From NCBI GenBank assembly GCA_965220245.1, contig CBDCPI010000006.1:248001-312000 (forward strand): DNA of 64,000 nt, read 5' to 3'. The position numbers were made by a program, and so were the translations under genes. Position 1 is the first letter of the stretch; every line of letters starts with the position of its first letter. Source of the stretch: CBDCPI01 sp965220245 (GTDB taxonomy: Bacteria > Chloroflexota > Dehalococcoidia > Lucifugimonadales > UBA3495). Under the pieces are notes generated by a model. The model ran no database searches, was not told where the DNA came from, and saw only the letters and a program-made list of their open reading frames with translations. Below, piece after piece: positions 16,956 to 25,802 of this stretch.

Positions 16956-18092
16956 ATGACGTCCAATAGAAAAGACCCGGTGCTGGTAGTGCTGCAGATG
17001 TCGGGTGCTTACGATGCTCTCAACACGATAATTCCTTACAATGACCCCTTGTACCAGGACTACCGGCCAGTGTTGAAGGTGGAGCCGGAGCGGGTCCTCC
17101 ATATCGATGACAAAGTCGGCTTCCACCCGTCCATGGCGCCGATGAAGGACCTGTACGACCAAGGCAAGGTTGCGGTCATCCAGGGTATCGGCTATCCCGA
17201 CCCGATCCGTTCCCACTTCCGCTCTATGGACATCTGGCACACCGCCGAGCCCGCGAAAATGGTCACTGAAGGCTGGCTGGGTAAGGCGATCCGGGACTTG
17301 GACCCCAACAAAGAGAACGTGCTCACCGCCGTGAACTTTGGGCGCGGCCTTCCCAGGGCATTGGCGGCGCCGGGGGTGTCGGTGGCGTCGGTAGGCGACC
17401 TGACCTCCTACGGGGTATTGACCGGGATCGACGGCGAAGACCAGAGGCTGGAAGCCCTGGATATTTTCTCCAAGATGTATTCGCCCATGATCGGCACCGG
17501 CCCGGCCAATGATTATCTGTCCCAGACCGGACTGGACGCCCTAAAAGGGGCCGACATCCTCAACACGGCGCCAGAGATGTACTCCTCCACCATTGAGTAC
17601 AACGGTGACATGTTCTCCCAATGGGTGAAAAGCATCGCTCAGGTCCACTTGGCGGAGTTCGGCACCAGGATTCTTTACACCGGCCTCAACCCCGGCGCCT
17701 TCGATACCCACGCCAATCAGAACACCGCTTTCCCCAAACTCTGGGGCGAGGTTACCAACGCCGTAAGCGACCTCTATGCGGACTTGAAAGAGCACCACGC
17801 CAACGAAGAGGTAGTCATCCTAATGTTCACCGAGTTCGGCCGGCGGGTGCAGGACAATGGCTCGGGGACCGACCACGGCTCGGGAAGCGTGGCCTTCGTG
17901 ATCGGCGACGCGGTGAAGGGCGGCACCTACGGGGAGTATCCTTCTTTGGAGCCGGACAAGCTGGACGAAGGCGACCTCAAGTGGAACAGCGACTTCAGGA
18001 ACACCTACGCCACGCTGCTGGAGAAATGGATGGGCTTGGACTCCCAGCCGATTCTTGGAGGAGTCTTCGAGCAGTACGACTTCATCAGGTAA
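16956..18092 (+). CDS. DUF1501 domain-containing protein
   Basis: A 378-residue DUF1501 protein (alkaline-phosphatase/sulfatase-like fold). It starts DPVLVVLQMSGAYDALNTI (the usual L-x-GG-x-D motif reads MSGAYD, so the canonical Gly-Gly is altered), then VGFHPSMAPMKDLYDQGK, GIGYPDPIRSHFRSMDIWHT, TGLNPGAFDTHANQ, FTEFGRRVQDNGSGTDHGSG and TYATLLEKWMG. It lies 73 bp after its usual DUF1800 partner. No TAT signal is visible. A strong hairpin follows the stop. Confidence 0.92.
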   Translation: MTSNRKDPVLVVLQMSGAYDALNTIIPYNDPLYQDYRPVLKVEPERVLHIDDKVGFHPSMAPMKDLYDQGKVAVIQGIGYPDPIRSHFRSMDIWHTAEPAKMVTEGWLGKAIRDLDPNKENVLTAVNFGRGLPRALAAPGVSVASVGDLTSYGVLTGIDGEDQRLEALDIFSKMYSPMIGTGPANDYLSQTGLDALKGADILNTAPEMYSSTIEYNGDMFSQWVKSIAQVHLAEFGTRILYTGLNPGAFDTHANQNTAFPKLWGEVTNAVSDLYADLKEHHANEEVVILMFTEFGRRVQDNGSGTDHGSGSVAFVIGDAVKGGTYGEYPSLEPDKLDEGDLKWNSDFRNTYATLLEKWMGLDSQPILGGVFEQYDFIR

Positions 18093-18109
18093 CAACTAGA
18101 GCCCCACTG

Positions 18110-18143
18110 TCCGGCCCTCAGGTCCAATTGCCTGAGGGCCGGA
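18110..18143 (+). terminator. Terminator hairpin after DUF1501 gene
   Basis: A 13-bp perfect stem, TCCGGCCCTCAGG and CCTGAGGGCCGGA, with an 8-base loop, followed by TATTGTTGT. It lies 17 bases past the stop and ahead of the SD of the NHL gene. Confidence 0.75.
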
Positions 18144-18158
18144 TATTGTTGTGAGGAT

Positions 18159-19199
18159 ATGATGGTTACTCAGATCGCACCGGTGACATTTCTTTATAGC
18201 CACACTATCGGTCGGCAAGAGGTCCGGAGTGGCAACGGGTTCTTCAACCCGGTGGCTATCACTCGTGACGCCGACAACCTGCTGTACGTGTTGAGCCGCG
18301 GCACTGAGACCCCGGCTTTCTTTCCCTGCAAGCGGGTTACGGTATTCTCGGTAGACGAAGAACTAATTAGAGACTTTGGCCAAAAGGTAGGGCCCGACGA
18401 CGCCTCGCGCGAGCTGGCCCCCGACGGCAGCTTCATGTGGCCCACCTCGGTTGCCCTTGATTCCCAGAACAACGCCTACGTCTCGGACGAATGGCTAAAC
18501 TGGATTTCCGTCTTCGACAAGGATGGAGGATGGGTTGGCAAATGGGGGACGCCCGGAAACGGTGACGGCGAGATTAACCGGCCCTCCGGATTGGCCTTCG
18601 ATCAGAATGACAACCTCTATCTGGTGGACAGCTTGAATCATCGGGTCCAAGTATTCACGACAGATGGGAAATTCCTGAGCAAGTGGGGCCAAAGGGGCAG
18701 CGGCGACGGCGAGTTTGACCATCCCTGGGGTATAGAAATCGACCGTAACGGGGATGTGTATGTGGCCGACTGGCGCAACAACCGCATCCAAAAGTTTGCC
18801 CCTGATGGCCGGTTCTTGATGAAGTTCGGCAGTTTCGGCCAAGGCGACGGGGAATTCAACCGGCCTACCGGCATCGCTGTAGATAAGGACGGGACCATTT
18901 ACGTAACCGACTTCAAGAACGAGCGGGTCCAGGTGTTCAACGCCAACGGCGAGTTCCTCACCAAGCTGACCGGCGAAGCAACGCTGTCGCAGTGGGGAAG
19001 GGAACGGGTGGTGTTGGACCCGTTGGCGGTGAGAGGAAGGGAGATTTCCCAAGGTCTGCGCGAACGGGAAAAAGCCTTCCAGGGACCGATAGCCGTTGAG
19101 GTCGATGACCAGAACCGCGTCTTTGTGGTGGAATGTGCGCGTCACCGCGTCCAGGTCTTCCAAAAGCAGTCCGCCTTGTTCCAGGGAGGGCTGCTCTAA
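18159..19199 (+). CDS. NHL-repeat (six-bladed beta-propeller) protein
   Basis: A 346-residue propeller protein with at least five NHL repeats, for example DGEINRPSGLAFDQNDNLYL, DGEFDHPWGIEIDRNGDVYV and DGEFNRPTGIAVDKDGTIYV, each followed by D-x-x-N-x-R-[VI]-Q-x-F. The last blade ends DDQNRVFVVECARHRVQVF. No signal peptide is seen. Such proteins serve as binding scaffolds or peptidylglycolate lyase-like enzymes; no catalytic residues can be assigned. It is cotranscribed or nearly so with the following unknown gene (33-bp gap). Confidence 0.85.
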   Translation: MMVTQIAPVTFLYSHTIGRQEVRSGNGFFNPVAITRDADNLLYVLSRGTETPAFFPCKRVTVFSVDEELIRDFGQKVGPDDASRELAPDGSFMWPTSVALDSQNNAYVSDEWLNWISVFDKDGGWVGKWGTPGNGDGEINRPSGLAFDQNDNLYLVDSLNHRVQVFTTDGKFLSKWGQRGSGDGEFDHPWGIEIDRNGDVYVADWRNNRIQKFAPDGRFLMKFGSFGQGDGEFNRPTGIAVDKDGTIYVTDFKNERVQVFNANGEFLTKLTGEATLSQWGRERVVLDPLAVRGREISQGLREREKAFQGPIAVEVDDQNRVFVVECARHRVQVFQKQSALFQGGLL

Positions 19200-19232
19200 C
19201 TAGCCGCTAAACAAGACCTAGGAGGAATCCGG

Positions 19233-19697
19233 ATGGCCAGTATGATTGATGGTGAGTCGTATCTGGGAAGGGTTATGATACGGCGTCTGTCCCAAGCAGG
19301 GGAGGTTACTCTGTACCTGTGGCCCCTGAGGTGTCTGCGGAGCAAGATGGGCGGTCCCACCTTCGGCATCGACGTAAAGGGAGAGGAAATTCTCCGCTTT
19401 GACCCTCATGGCTCCCGCGGTCATTGGCACAAGGGGGGTTATGACCGGCTAGGGGCCGGAGGATCGCACCAAGATTTCCCCGAAGGTATCGTGGAGAGCG
19501 AGGCCCAGCTCACTTGGGCTTTGGCTCACCTGGAAAAGGAAGCCCCGAGCCTCCTTGAGGAAGCGGGGTATTCCGAAGCCGCGGCAGCAATTGACGCCGA
19601 GATGTTCCAGACCGCCATCCATGACTTGGTAGCCCATTTGGAACAGGAAGGCGATCTGCGGTCAGTTGCCATCGAGCGAGAACTGATCAACGCCTAG
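19233..19697 (+). CDS. Uncharacterised 154-residue protein
   Basis: Not recognised with certainty. An excellent SD (AGGAGGAA, 6 bases before ATG) and codon pattern support it. The N-terminal half is beta-rich (RRLSQAGEVTLYLWPLRCL, FGIDVKGEEILRFDPHG) with a His-rich turn GSRGHWHKGGYDRLG. The C-terminal half is helical (AQLTWALAHLEKEAPSLLEE). It resembles small conserved proteins of unknown function that keep an RFD-x-H/WHxxxY motif. It follows the NHL protein and precedes a hairpin terminator, so the two genes probably form one unit. Confidence 0.7.
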   Translation: MASMIDGESYLGRVMIRRLSQAGEVTLYLWPLRCLRSKMGGPTFGIDVKGEEILRFDPHGSRGHWHKGGYDRLGAGGSHQDFPEGIVESEAQLTWALAHLEKEAPSLLEEAGYSEAAAAIDAEMFQTAIHDLVAHLEQEGDLRSVAIERELINA

Positions 19698-19725
19698 ATC
19701 CAGACCCTGTGCTGAATCTGCGTAT

Positions 19726-19759
19726 ATAGGGGGCGTCAGCTTAAACCGGCGCCCCCTAT
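19726..19759 (+). terminator. Terminator hairpin after 19233-19697
   Basis: ATAGGGGGCG pairs with CGCCCCCTAT over a 14-base loop. It is positioned 29 bases past the stop codon. The T-run is short. Confidence 0.6.
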
Positions 19760-19774
19760 TACTTGCCTATAATA

Positions 19775-19950
19775 GGATGTGTGCAAAGTTCTCTCTCCCC
19801 GCGGAAGAGGGCTGGGGTGAGGGGGCGTACCAACGGTCCAGACATAGTAAACTTGGCGTATGGGAAGCATTTCCCCTCATCCCTTCGGCAAGCTCAGGAC
19901 GGTCCTAACCTTCTCCCTTGGGGAGAAGGGATTTCTAACATACCTTGGCG
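19775..19950. repeat. Intergenic repetitive sequence
   Basis: The stretch contains the motifs GAGGGCTGGGGTGAGGGGG and CTTCTCCCTTGGGGAGAAGG, the latter a short palindrome, plus CCCTTCGGCAAGCTCAGGAC. These are the style of dispersed intergenic repeats seen elsewhere in the window. No gene is seen between the terminator and the CMD gene. Confidence 0.4.
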
Positions 19951-19961
19951 CCGCCGGAAGC

Positions 19962-20519
19962 CTATACCGGCAGCACCGCTTCAGTCCGTTGCTCCGGCAG
20001 CTCTACCTCGAAGGCGTTTAGGAAAAACGCAGTCTGGGCGTAGCTGCCCATTAACGCGGTTATCTCGACCAAGTGCTGAGGGCCGAATTGGTCCAGCGCC
20101 GCTTGGAAGGTTTCCGGGGTTACTTTGTGGTTTTTGTAAAACTCCGTTCCGTAGTTGATTATCGCGGCCTCATCGGCGGCTAGGGGCGGCAACGGCTGGT
20201 TGTCCCGCAGCGCGTCCACCAATGCGTCGTTGACCCCTTCCCGGCGGGCTGCCGGTGCGTGGGCATTCCACACATATTGACAGTCCATAGCCCGAGCGGT
20301 GACCAAAATCGCCAGTTCCTGGACCCGCTTGGAAAAGGTGGTCTCGAACCTCAGGTAGTTGGTAAGGCGGCCGCGGCGACGGGCCATTTCCGGGCTATTG
20401 ATGGTAATGGACGCGGGGCCGCCTTCAATGGTGCCGCCGGTGTCCGCGGTCAACTCTTCGAAGGCTTCTCTAAACTCCTCGGGGACCATGTCGGCAACGA
20501 CAATCGGTAACCGTGCCAT
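19962..20519 (-). CDS. Carboxymuconolactone decarboxylase-like protein, paralogue
   Basis: A 185-residue CMD/AhpD-superfamily protein, paralogous to 8513-9073. The core MDCQYVWNAHAPAARREGVN keeps Cys and His but lacks the CxxC redox pair. It is 26 bp downstream of an LLM oxidoreductase gene on the same strand, so the two are likely one operon. A CMD-LLM association is also seen at 8513/9386. The reaction is not known; hydroperoxide reduction by CxxC chemistry is unlikely. Confidence 0.82.
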   Translation of the reverse strand: MARLPIVVADMVPEEFREAFEELTADTGGTIEGGPASITINSPEMARRRGRLTNYLRFETTFSKRVQELAILVTARAMDCQYVWNAHAPAARREGVNDALVDALRDNQPLPPLAADEAAIINYGTEFYKNHKVTPETFQAALDQFGPQHLVEITALMGSYAQTAFFLNAFEVELPEQRTEAVLPV

Positions 20520-20545
20520 GACTCCTCCAAACTATCCGGATAGGG

Positions 20546-21721
20546 TTATGCCCTTTGATGCCGTTCGGCGTATACTTGCTGGGCCCGGTCGATGGCGCGG
20601 ACCCTGCCGCTCACCAGGGTGTCTTTTCGCTTGGCCGCCCACTGGTTAGACGCGGCGGTGCTCAACACCGACCCTTGGAACTGGGGCATCACGTAGCGGG
20701 CCAGCAGTTCATAGCTGCGGAGCATCTTGTCCCGGGGCGCCCAGTCGATGGTCTGCACCAGAAACCCGCCGAAGCCGCCGCTCTGTTGGTCCAACCGCTC
20801 AATGGCCTCGATGCAGTCATCGGGCGTGCCGATTATCCATGAGCCCTCGCCCACCATGTGGTCGATTATCTGGTCCAACGGGCCGTCGAACCCCGCCTTC
20901 CGCCCGTTGGTGCCCTCGGAGTACTCGCGAAGGTACCGGCCCGAACCCAACCTGGCGTCGTCTATCGCCTCTTGGCGGCTTTCCGCCAAGTGTACCGGCA
21001 AGACCAGTCTCCAATCGTCCCGGTTGACCGTCTGCCCATGCTCTGCCGCCGACTCCTCGGCTATGTACCAAAGATTTTGCAGGTCGGCAGGGCCGCTGCC
21101 CGGGTCCCTAGGCACCGTGATGGTTAGCACCGCCGCGCCGTACTTGCCCGCTACGGACACTCCGGCAGGGGACTGCACCGATGCCACCGCCACTGGCATA
21201 TAGGGCTTCTGGTAGGGCCGGAGCTGGAGCATCGCTTCTTGTAGCTCGAACCAGTCGCTTTGATAAGTTATCGGCTCCTTCTCGGTGAAGAGGCGCAGGA
21301 TCACTCCCAACGATTCATCCATTCTCTCCCGCTGCGTCTCATGGGGAATCCCCATCATGTAAGCGTCGCCGGGCAGAGCGCCGGGACCAACCCCCAGCAT
21401 CACCCGGCCGCGGGTCATGTGGTCGAGCTGGACCATTCGATTGGCCACCATAAAGGGGTGATGGTAGGGCAAACTGGTCACTCCGGTGCCCAGCTTGATA
21501 TGGCGCGTCCGTTCGGCGGCGGCCCCGATGAAGACCTCCGGAGAAGAGATGATCTCCCAGCCGGCGCTGTGGTGCTCGCCGATCCAGGCTTCATCGTAGC
21601 CCAACTGATCGAGCCAATCGACCAACTCCAAGTCCCTCTCGATGGCGAGGGTAGGGTTTTCTCCAACCCTATGGAAGGGGCCCAGAAAGATGCCAAATTT
21701 CATTCGCTCGGGAAGAGACAT
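20546..21721 (-). CDS. LLM-class flavin-dependent oxidoreductase
   Basis: A 391-residue luciferase-like monooxygenase with LGYDEAWIGEHHSAGWEIIS (EHH motif), IKLGTGVTSLPYHHPFMVA, LDHMTRGRVMLGVGPGALPG and the C-terminal EGSWIIGTPDDCIEAIERL. ATG 21721 is chosen because AGGAGA lies 11 bases upstream; the longer frame adds 19 residues without an SD. It is most similar in layout to the LLM at 24379. The flavin is likely supplied by a reductase encoded elsewhere. Confidence 0.86.
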   Translation of the reverse strand: MSLPERMKFGIFLGPFHRVGENPTLAIERDLELVDWLDQLGYDEAWIGEHHSAGWEIISSPEVFIGAAAERTRHIKLGTGVTSLPYHHPFMVANRMVQLDHMTRGRVMLGVGPGALPGDAYMMGIPHETQRERMDESLGVILRLFTEKEPITYQSDWFELQEAMLQLRPYQKPYMPVAVASVQSPAGVSVAGKYGAAVLTITVPRDPGSGPADLQNLWYIAEESAAEHGQTVNRDDWRLVLPVHLAESRQEAIDDARLGSGRYLREYSEGTNGRKAGFDGPLDQIIDHMVGEGSWIIGTPDDCIEAIERLDQQSGGFGGFLVQTIDWAPRDKMLRSYELLARYVMPQFQGSVLSTAASNQWAAKRKDTLVSGRVRAIDRAQQVYAERHQRA

Positions 21722-21865
21722 TTTACTTGATTCTCCTGTGTCAATTTCGGGAATCTTGTTGCTCGGAAGTTCCGGCAACCAAAAACACGTTGGCCTTGAA
21801 GGACAGTTTCTCGACGCAATTATACTAGCTCAACCACCTGCCAGGCGCAATTACGCCTCAAGGCA

Positions 21866-22257
21866 ACAGGGCAATCGCATTCTGTTATTGTCATGAAAAT
21901 ACCTAACCCGTCATTCCCGCGCAGGCGGGAATCCAGAAATTCCAGGCACAAGGACGCCACTGGCGATAACATCTCTGGACCTCCGCTTTCGCGGGAGAGA
22001 CGATGGGGGAAGGCTGTTCGCCATTTTCGTCCGCATAGGTGGCCTTCACAAGGCCATTAACAATTCTGAGGAGCTCTTCGACTTCGCTCAGGATAAACTC
22101 CGTGACGAAGAATCTAAAATGCCAGCCGACCCAAAACAGCTTTCCTCGCCGCTGTGAGCCGGGCAAAGAAAACGCAGCGGCGGCAGGGATTTTAGACTCT
22201 TCACTCCGTTCAGGGTAACAGTGAACGGAGCAGGGTGACAGAATGCGATTGCCCTGT
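21866..22257. mobile_element. 392-bp composite element with 20-bp perfect inverted ends
   Basis: The ends ACAGGGCAATCGCATTCTGT (21866-21885) and its exact complement (22238-22257) enclose, in order, an ATGAAAATACC leader with a TTCCCGC/GCGGGAA hairpin, an ACCTCCGCTTTCGCGGGAG hairpin, and the GAAGAATCTAAAATG ... GGATTTTAGA repeat. A copy of the right end also occurs at about 31,581-31,600. No open frame of note is seen. It looks like a non-autonomous element or nested repeats. Confidence 0.55.
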
Positions 22258-22342
22258 CCAAGGCAAGGGTTCAGCTTAACTCCCAGTCGACGCTGGAGAG
22301 TCCGACGTGAGAGTGCAAAGACGTGAGAGTGCAAAAAGGAAA

Positions 22343-22363
22343 GGGCCCCGCTCAGCGGGGCCC
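22343..22363. terminator. GC-rich bidirectional terminator
   Basis: GGGCCCCGC pairs with GCGGGGCCC over a short loop. A TTTTT run follows on the plus strand, and TTTCCTTTTT follows on the minus strand, which is the side that matters for the amidohydrolase ending at 22402. Confidence 0.8.
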
Positions 22364-22401
22364 CTTTTTGCCGTAATCCCAGGTTTCCGAAGTGCCGTGA
22401 G

Positions 22402-24234
22402 CTACCTGGCAACCATATCGTAGCTGCGGAGCAGCTTGCCCGGAGTGGCGTTGGTGCACACCGTACCCTCTTCGAAGGTAACCTCTCCGTTGACCATGGT
22501 GTAGCGGATGCCCTTGGCCTTCTGGATGAGCCTCCGCTCGCCGCCAGGGAAGTCGTCATCGTAGACCGGGCTGTCGTACATCAACCCCAGCTTGTCCAGA
22601 TCGTACACGATGATGTCGGCGGCAAAGCCTTGCCGGAGGATTCCCCGGTCGCTAAAGCCAGCGATGAAAGCAGGGAGGCCGCTCAGCTTGTAGTGGGCCT
22701 TCTCCAAGCTCATCGCTTTGTTCTGCCGGACCCACTGGGTCAAGAAGTTGACCGGCCAGATGCCTACCGTCAAGTAGCGAACGTGGGCGCCACCGTCGGA
22801 TATGCACGGGTGGGTGAACGGGTGGTTCAAGATTTCCTTCATTGCGTCCGGGTCGGTCCCCGTCGTCGGATCGGTGGAGAACTCCGTCCGCAGGTCTTCG
22901 TCCAGCGCCAAGTCCAGCATGGCGTCCATCGGGTGTTTGCCCGTGGCCTCGGCCAACTCGGCGATATTCATCCCCTCGTACTGGAGGTTGGATTCCTTCC
23001 GGACTTCTATCACCCGCATCTTCGACCAGTTGGCCGCTACGTCGGCAGTCCCGCCGATGCCGGTCCACTCACCGCCCACGTCCTCTTTCATCTTGTCGCG
23101 CACGCCAGGGGTGTTCAGCTTGGCGACCCGCTCTTCCGGAGTGCCGACGAAGGGGTCGATCCAGTTGGGCAGAGCATCAAACCCGTTGTATTCCGCCAGT
23201 TCGAATACCGGGGAAATTTGTACGCCCGAAGCTTGGGCAAACATGGTTGCCCCTTCTTTATTGGCCCGCTCCAAGTAGGCTAGCTGTTCCTTGTAGCGCT
23301 CTGGGTTCGTTTCGCTGTAGTTTACTCCGCCCCATTGGAAGGGCCTTCCCGAAGCCTTGGCCATCTCGATCAGGAAGTTGTCCCGGCCCTCGCCATGGAC
23401 ATCGCCCTCGACGGGGTCGAATTGCAGTCCGGTGGCAGAGGCTTCTATGCCAGCGCCGCCCAACAGGTCCGGCTCACCGGGAGGAAGCGGGCGCTCCGCT
23501 TGTCCCCTGGTCCAACCGATGCTGCCGATGCCGAACTCGGACATGGTCTCGGCCAAAGCCAGGTACTCTTCGTTAGAGGCCACTTGGCTGGGGATGAAGC
23601 GGCCGTCATCGGGCCGGTTAAGTAGAGTCTTCATCGAAGACCAGCCGAAAGCTCCGGCCTGCATCGCCTCGTGGACGATGGCCTGCATCTGCTTGGTCTC
23701 CTTTTCGTTGGCGTTGACCCTTTCCCTGGAATCGTTGATGCCCATCACGTAGAGGCGTAGGGGGTTGAAGGGGACTAGGGCGCCAACGTTAACACCCAAG
23801 GGCTTCTTGTCCAAGGAGTCCATCCACTGCGGGAAGGTCTCCCAGTCCCAAGTCAAGCCGAGTTCCATGGTCCGCAGCGGGATGGCCTCGATACGGGTGA
23901 GCAGGCGCATCGCGCCTTCCCGGTCTTCGGGCTTGCAGGGCGCGAACCCGAACCCGCACTGGCCGATGGCGACGGAGGTGACCCCGTGCCAACCGGACAT
24001 GGTTGCGTATGGGTCCCAGTTGAGCTGGAGGTCATAGTGGTTATGCAGGTCAATCGCGCCTGGCGCCACTATACACCCGGTGGCATCCAACTCCTCCTTC
24101 GCCGAGCCGTGGATCCGGCCGCTGATCATGGCGATCTTGCCATCCTTGATGGCTACGTCACCTTGAAAGGCGGGCGTGCCCCCGGTCCCGTCGACAATGG
24201 TACCGTTTCGAATTATTTTATCGAATTCTGGCAT
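22402..24234 (-). CDS. N-acyl-D-amino-acid deacylase-like amidohydrolase
   Basis: A 610-residue amidohydrolase (D-aminoacylase branch, metal-dependent TIM barrel). It begins FDKIIRNGTIVDGTGGTPAF and has GCIVAPGAIDLHNHYDLQLN, where the usual HxH is H-N-H, GVTSVAIGQCGFGFAPCKPE (the D-aminoacylase G-N/Q-CG-x-x-x-A-P block with its metal-ligand Cys), CISDGGAHVRY (catalytic Asp region) and ILRQGFAADIIVYD. It would hydrolyse N-acyl-D-amino acids or related cyclic amides. SD AGGAG is good. The divergent gene at 24379 is an LLM oxidoreductase. Confidence 0.86.
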   Translation of the reverse strand: MPEFDKIIRNGTIVDGTGGTPAFQGDVAIKDGKIAMISGRIHGSAKEELDATGCIVAPGAIDLHNHYDLQLNWDPYATMSGWHGVTSVAIGQCGFGFAPCKPEDREGAMRLLTRIEAIPLRTMELGLTWDWETFPQWMDSLDKKPLGVNVGALVPFNPLRLYVMGINDSRERVNANEKETKQMQAIVHEAMQAGAFGWSSMKTLLNRPDDGRFIPSQVASNEEYLALAETMSEFGIGSIGWTRGQAERPLPPGEPDLLGGAGIEASATGLQFDPVEGDVHGEGRDNFLIEMAKASGRPFQWGGVNYSETNPERYKEQLAYLERANKEGATMFAQASGVQISPVFELAEYNGFDALPNWIDPFVGTPEERVAKLNTPGVRDKMKEDVGGEWTGIGGTADVAANWSKMRVIEVRKESNLQYEGMNIAELAEATGKHPMDAMLDLALDEDLRTEFSTDPTTGTDPDAMKEILNHPFTHPCISDGGAHVRYLTVGIWPVNFLTQWVRQNKAMSLEKAHYKLSGLPAFIAGFSDRGILRQGFAADIIVYDLDKLGLMYDSPVYDDDFPGGERRLIQKAKGIRYTMVNGEVTFEEGTVCTNATPGKLLRSYDMVAR

Positions 24235-24378
24235 ACCTTCTCCTTTTCCAGATTCCCTAGCATGATACGCCTAATTGTAGCCGCGTCTCGCCAAATGTCA
24301 ACGCTTGAGCGTCGCTCGTCAAGGAGTGTTACACTACCCAAGACCGATTCCGGCTACCTTCCCCCAAAGGAGTGCGAA

Positions 24379-25467
24379 GTGAATTTTGGCTTATTCATGA
24401 TGCCGGTGCACCATCCCGAGAAGGGGTTGTCCCGGACCATTAAAGAGGACATGGACACTATCATCTACGCCGACGAGTTGGGTTTCGAAGAGGCGTGGGT
24501 CGGCGAGCACTTTACGATTCAGTGGGAAAACCTTCCGGCGCCGGACTTGTTTATCGCCAAGACTTTGGGCCTGACCAAGAACATTAAACTTGGTACGGGA
24601 GTGGTGCTTCTCCAGCTTCACGACCCCAGGATGCTGGCCCATCGCATTGCTATGCTAGACCACCTTGCCGAGGGACGCTTCTACTTCGGGGTCGGCACCG
24701 GAGGAGTCCCCACGGAATTCGAGTTCTTCGGTATTGACGGGGAGCAGCGGCACGCCAGGGCCGCCGAGGTCTTGGACGCGGTTTTGAAAATCTGGGAAAC
24801 CGAAGGCCCGTTAGACTACCGGGGGCAGTTCCATCATGTCACTTCCCCGGAGCCGATAGAGGAGGGCAACCTGGGCCTCTGGCTCAAGCCTTACACCCAG
24901 CCCAACCCCCCTATCGCCGTGGCCGGTTCGAGCCCGAACTCTTCGACTATGGAATGGGCTGGGGAACACGGCTGGATCCCGCTTTCCACCTCGGTCCTAC
25001 CCCTCGACCTTATTCCCAGCCATTGGGAAGCGTATTGCCGGGGCGCCGCCAAGTCGGGCGGGTCTCCTGACCGGCGCGATTGGCGGGTCTGCGTCAATAT
25101 GCACGTAGCGGATACGACCGAGGAAGCGCGAAGCGACGTACTGAACCACGGCATGGCCCGCACCTTCAATGACTATTTCTTTCCCTTGTTCAAAAGGTCG
25201 GGCCTACTGGAGGTTATGAAGTCAGACCCGAACATGCCCGACGAAGCCATTACGGTGGACTATCTAATGGACAACCGGTGGGTGATTGGGGACCCGGAGC
25301 ACTGCCTGAACAGGCTTCGCGAGATATATGACGCCGTGGGCGGTTTCGGCACGTTGCTCCAACTTACCGAGGACTGGGACCCGCCGGAAAAAGGGCGGAA
25401 GTCCATGGAGCTATTCGCGAAGTACGTAGCGCCGGAATTAAGGGAGCTTTGGCCGAGCAATTCCTAA
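24379..25467 (+). CDS. LLM-class flavin-dependent oxidoreductase
   Basis: A 362-residue luciferase-like monooxygenase. The GTG at 24379 is the likely start: AAAGGAG lies 6 bases upstream and the protein then begins VNFGLFMMPVHHPEKGLS as in relatives; the long upstream open frame overlaps the amidohydrolase antisense. Motifs are GFEEAWVGEHFTIQWENL (here EHF, not EHH), IKLGTGVVLLQLHDPRMLA and LAEGRFYFGVGTGGVPTEFE, plus RWVIGDPEHCLNRLREIYD. It is divergent from the amidohydrolase gene. Confidence 0.86.
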   Translation: MNFGLFMMPVHHPEKGLSRTIKEDMDTIIYADELGFEEAWVGEHFTIQWENLPAPDLFIAKTLGLTKNIKLGTGVVLLQLHDPRMLAHRIAMLDHLAEGRFYFGVGTGGVPTEFEFFGIDGEQRHARAAEVLDAVLKIWETEGPLDYRGQFHHVTSPEPIEEGNLGLWLKPYTQPNPPIAVAGSSPNSSTMEWAGEHGWIPLSTSVLPLDLIPSHWEAYCRGAAKSGGSPDRRDWRVCVNMHVADTTEEARSDVLNHGMARTFNDYFFPLFKRSGLLEVMKSDPNMPDEAITVDYLMDNRWVIGDPEHCLNRLREIYDAVGGFGTLLQLTEDWDPPEKGRKSMELFAKYVAPELRELWPSNS

Positions 25468-25510
25468 CGTTGATGTTGCAGCGCAGCGATCGAATTCAGG
25501 GAGGTGTGCA

Positions 25511-25726
25511 GTGGATTCTGTTGAGGTGGCGGTGAAGTTGACTGAGGCCATCATGTCTAAGTCCAACCCGGGGCGCGGGTCGAACCTTGTTGAGGCGTAT
25601 GTCTCGACGTTTGCCGAGGTACTTAAGAGGGTTAATGACGTGATGGCGCCTCCGCCCGAGGAGCCGCCGGCGTCCCGCCTCCCCAGGGCTACGTCGGAGA
25701 TCTTCCCTTTGAGCCACGACCGGTGA
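25511..25726 (+). CDS. Small uncharacterised protein (71 residues)
   Basis: Starts at GTG with GGGAGGTG just upstream, 43 bp after the LLM stop. The product is helical at first (EVAVKLTEAIMSK, VEAYVSTFAEVLKRVNDVM) and ends in a Pro-rich tail. I do not recognise it. It could be a small partner of the LLM enzyme or a chance frame; the SD and position favour a gene. Confidence 0.45.
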   Translation: MDSVEVAVKLTEAIMSKSNPGRGSNLVEAYVSTFAEVLKRVNDVMAPPPEEPPASRLPRATSEIFPLSHDR

Positions 25727-25802
25727 GAGTAAATCCCGGTAGAGGTGGGCTTGGGAACGTGGGCCGACTCACCTACAGGGCAGGCCGCCGGCCCACGGAG
25801 TT

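Noticed and set aside
23986..24378. N-terminal extension of the LLM protein at 24379
   Set aside because: It runs antisense through the amidohydrolase gene, and the GTG with AAAGGAG fits the family start.
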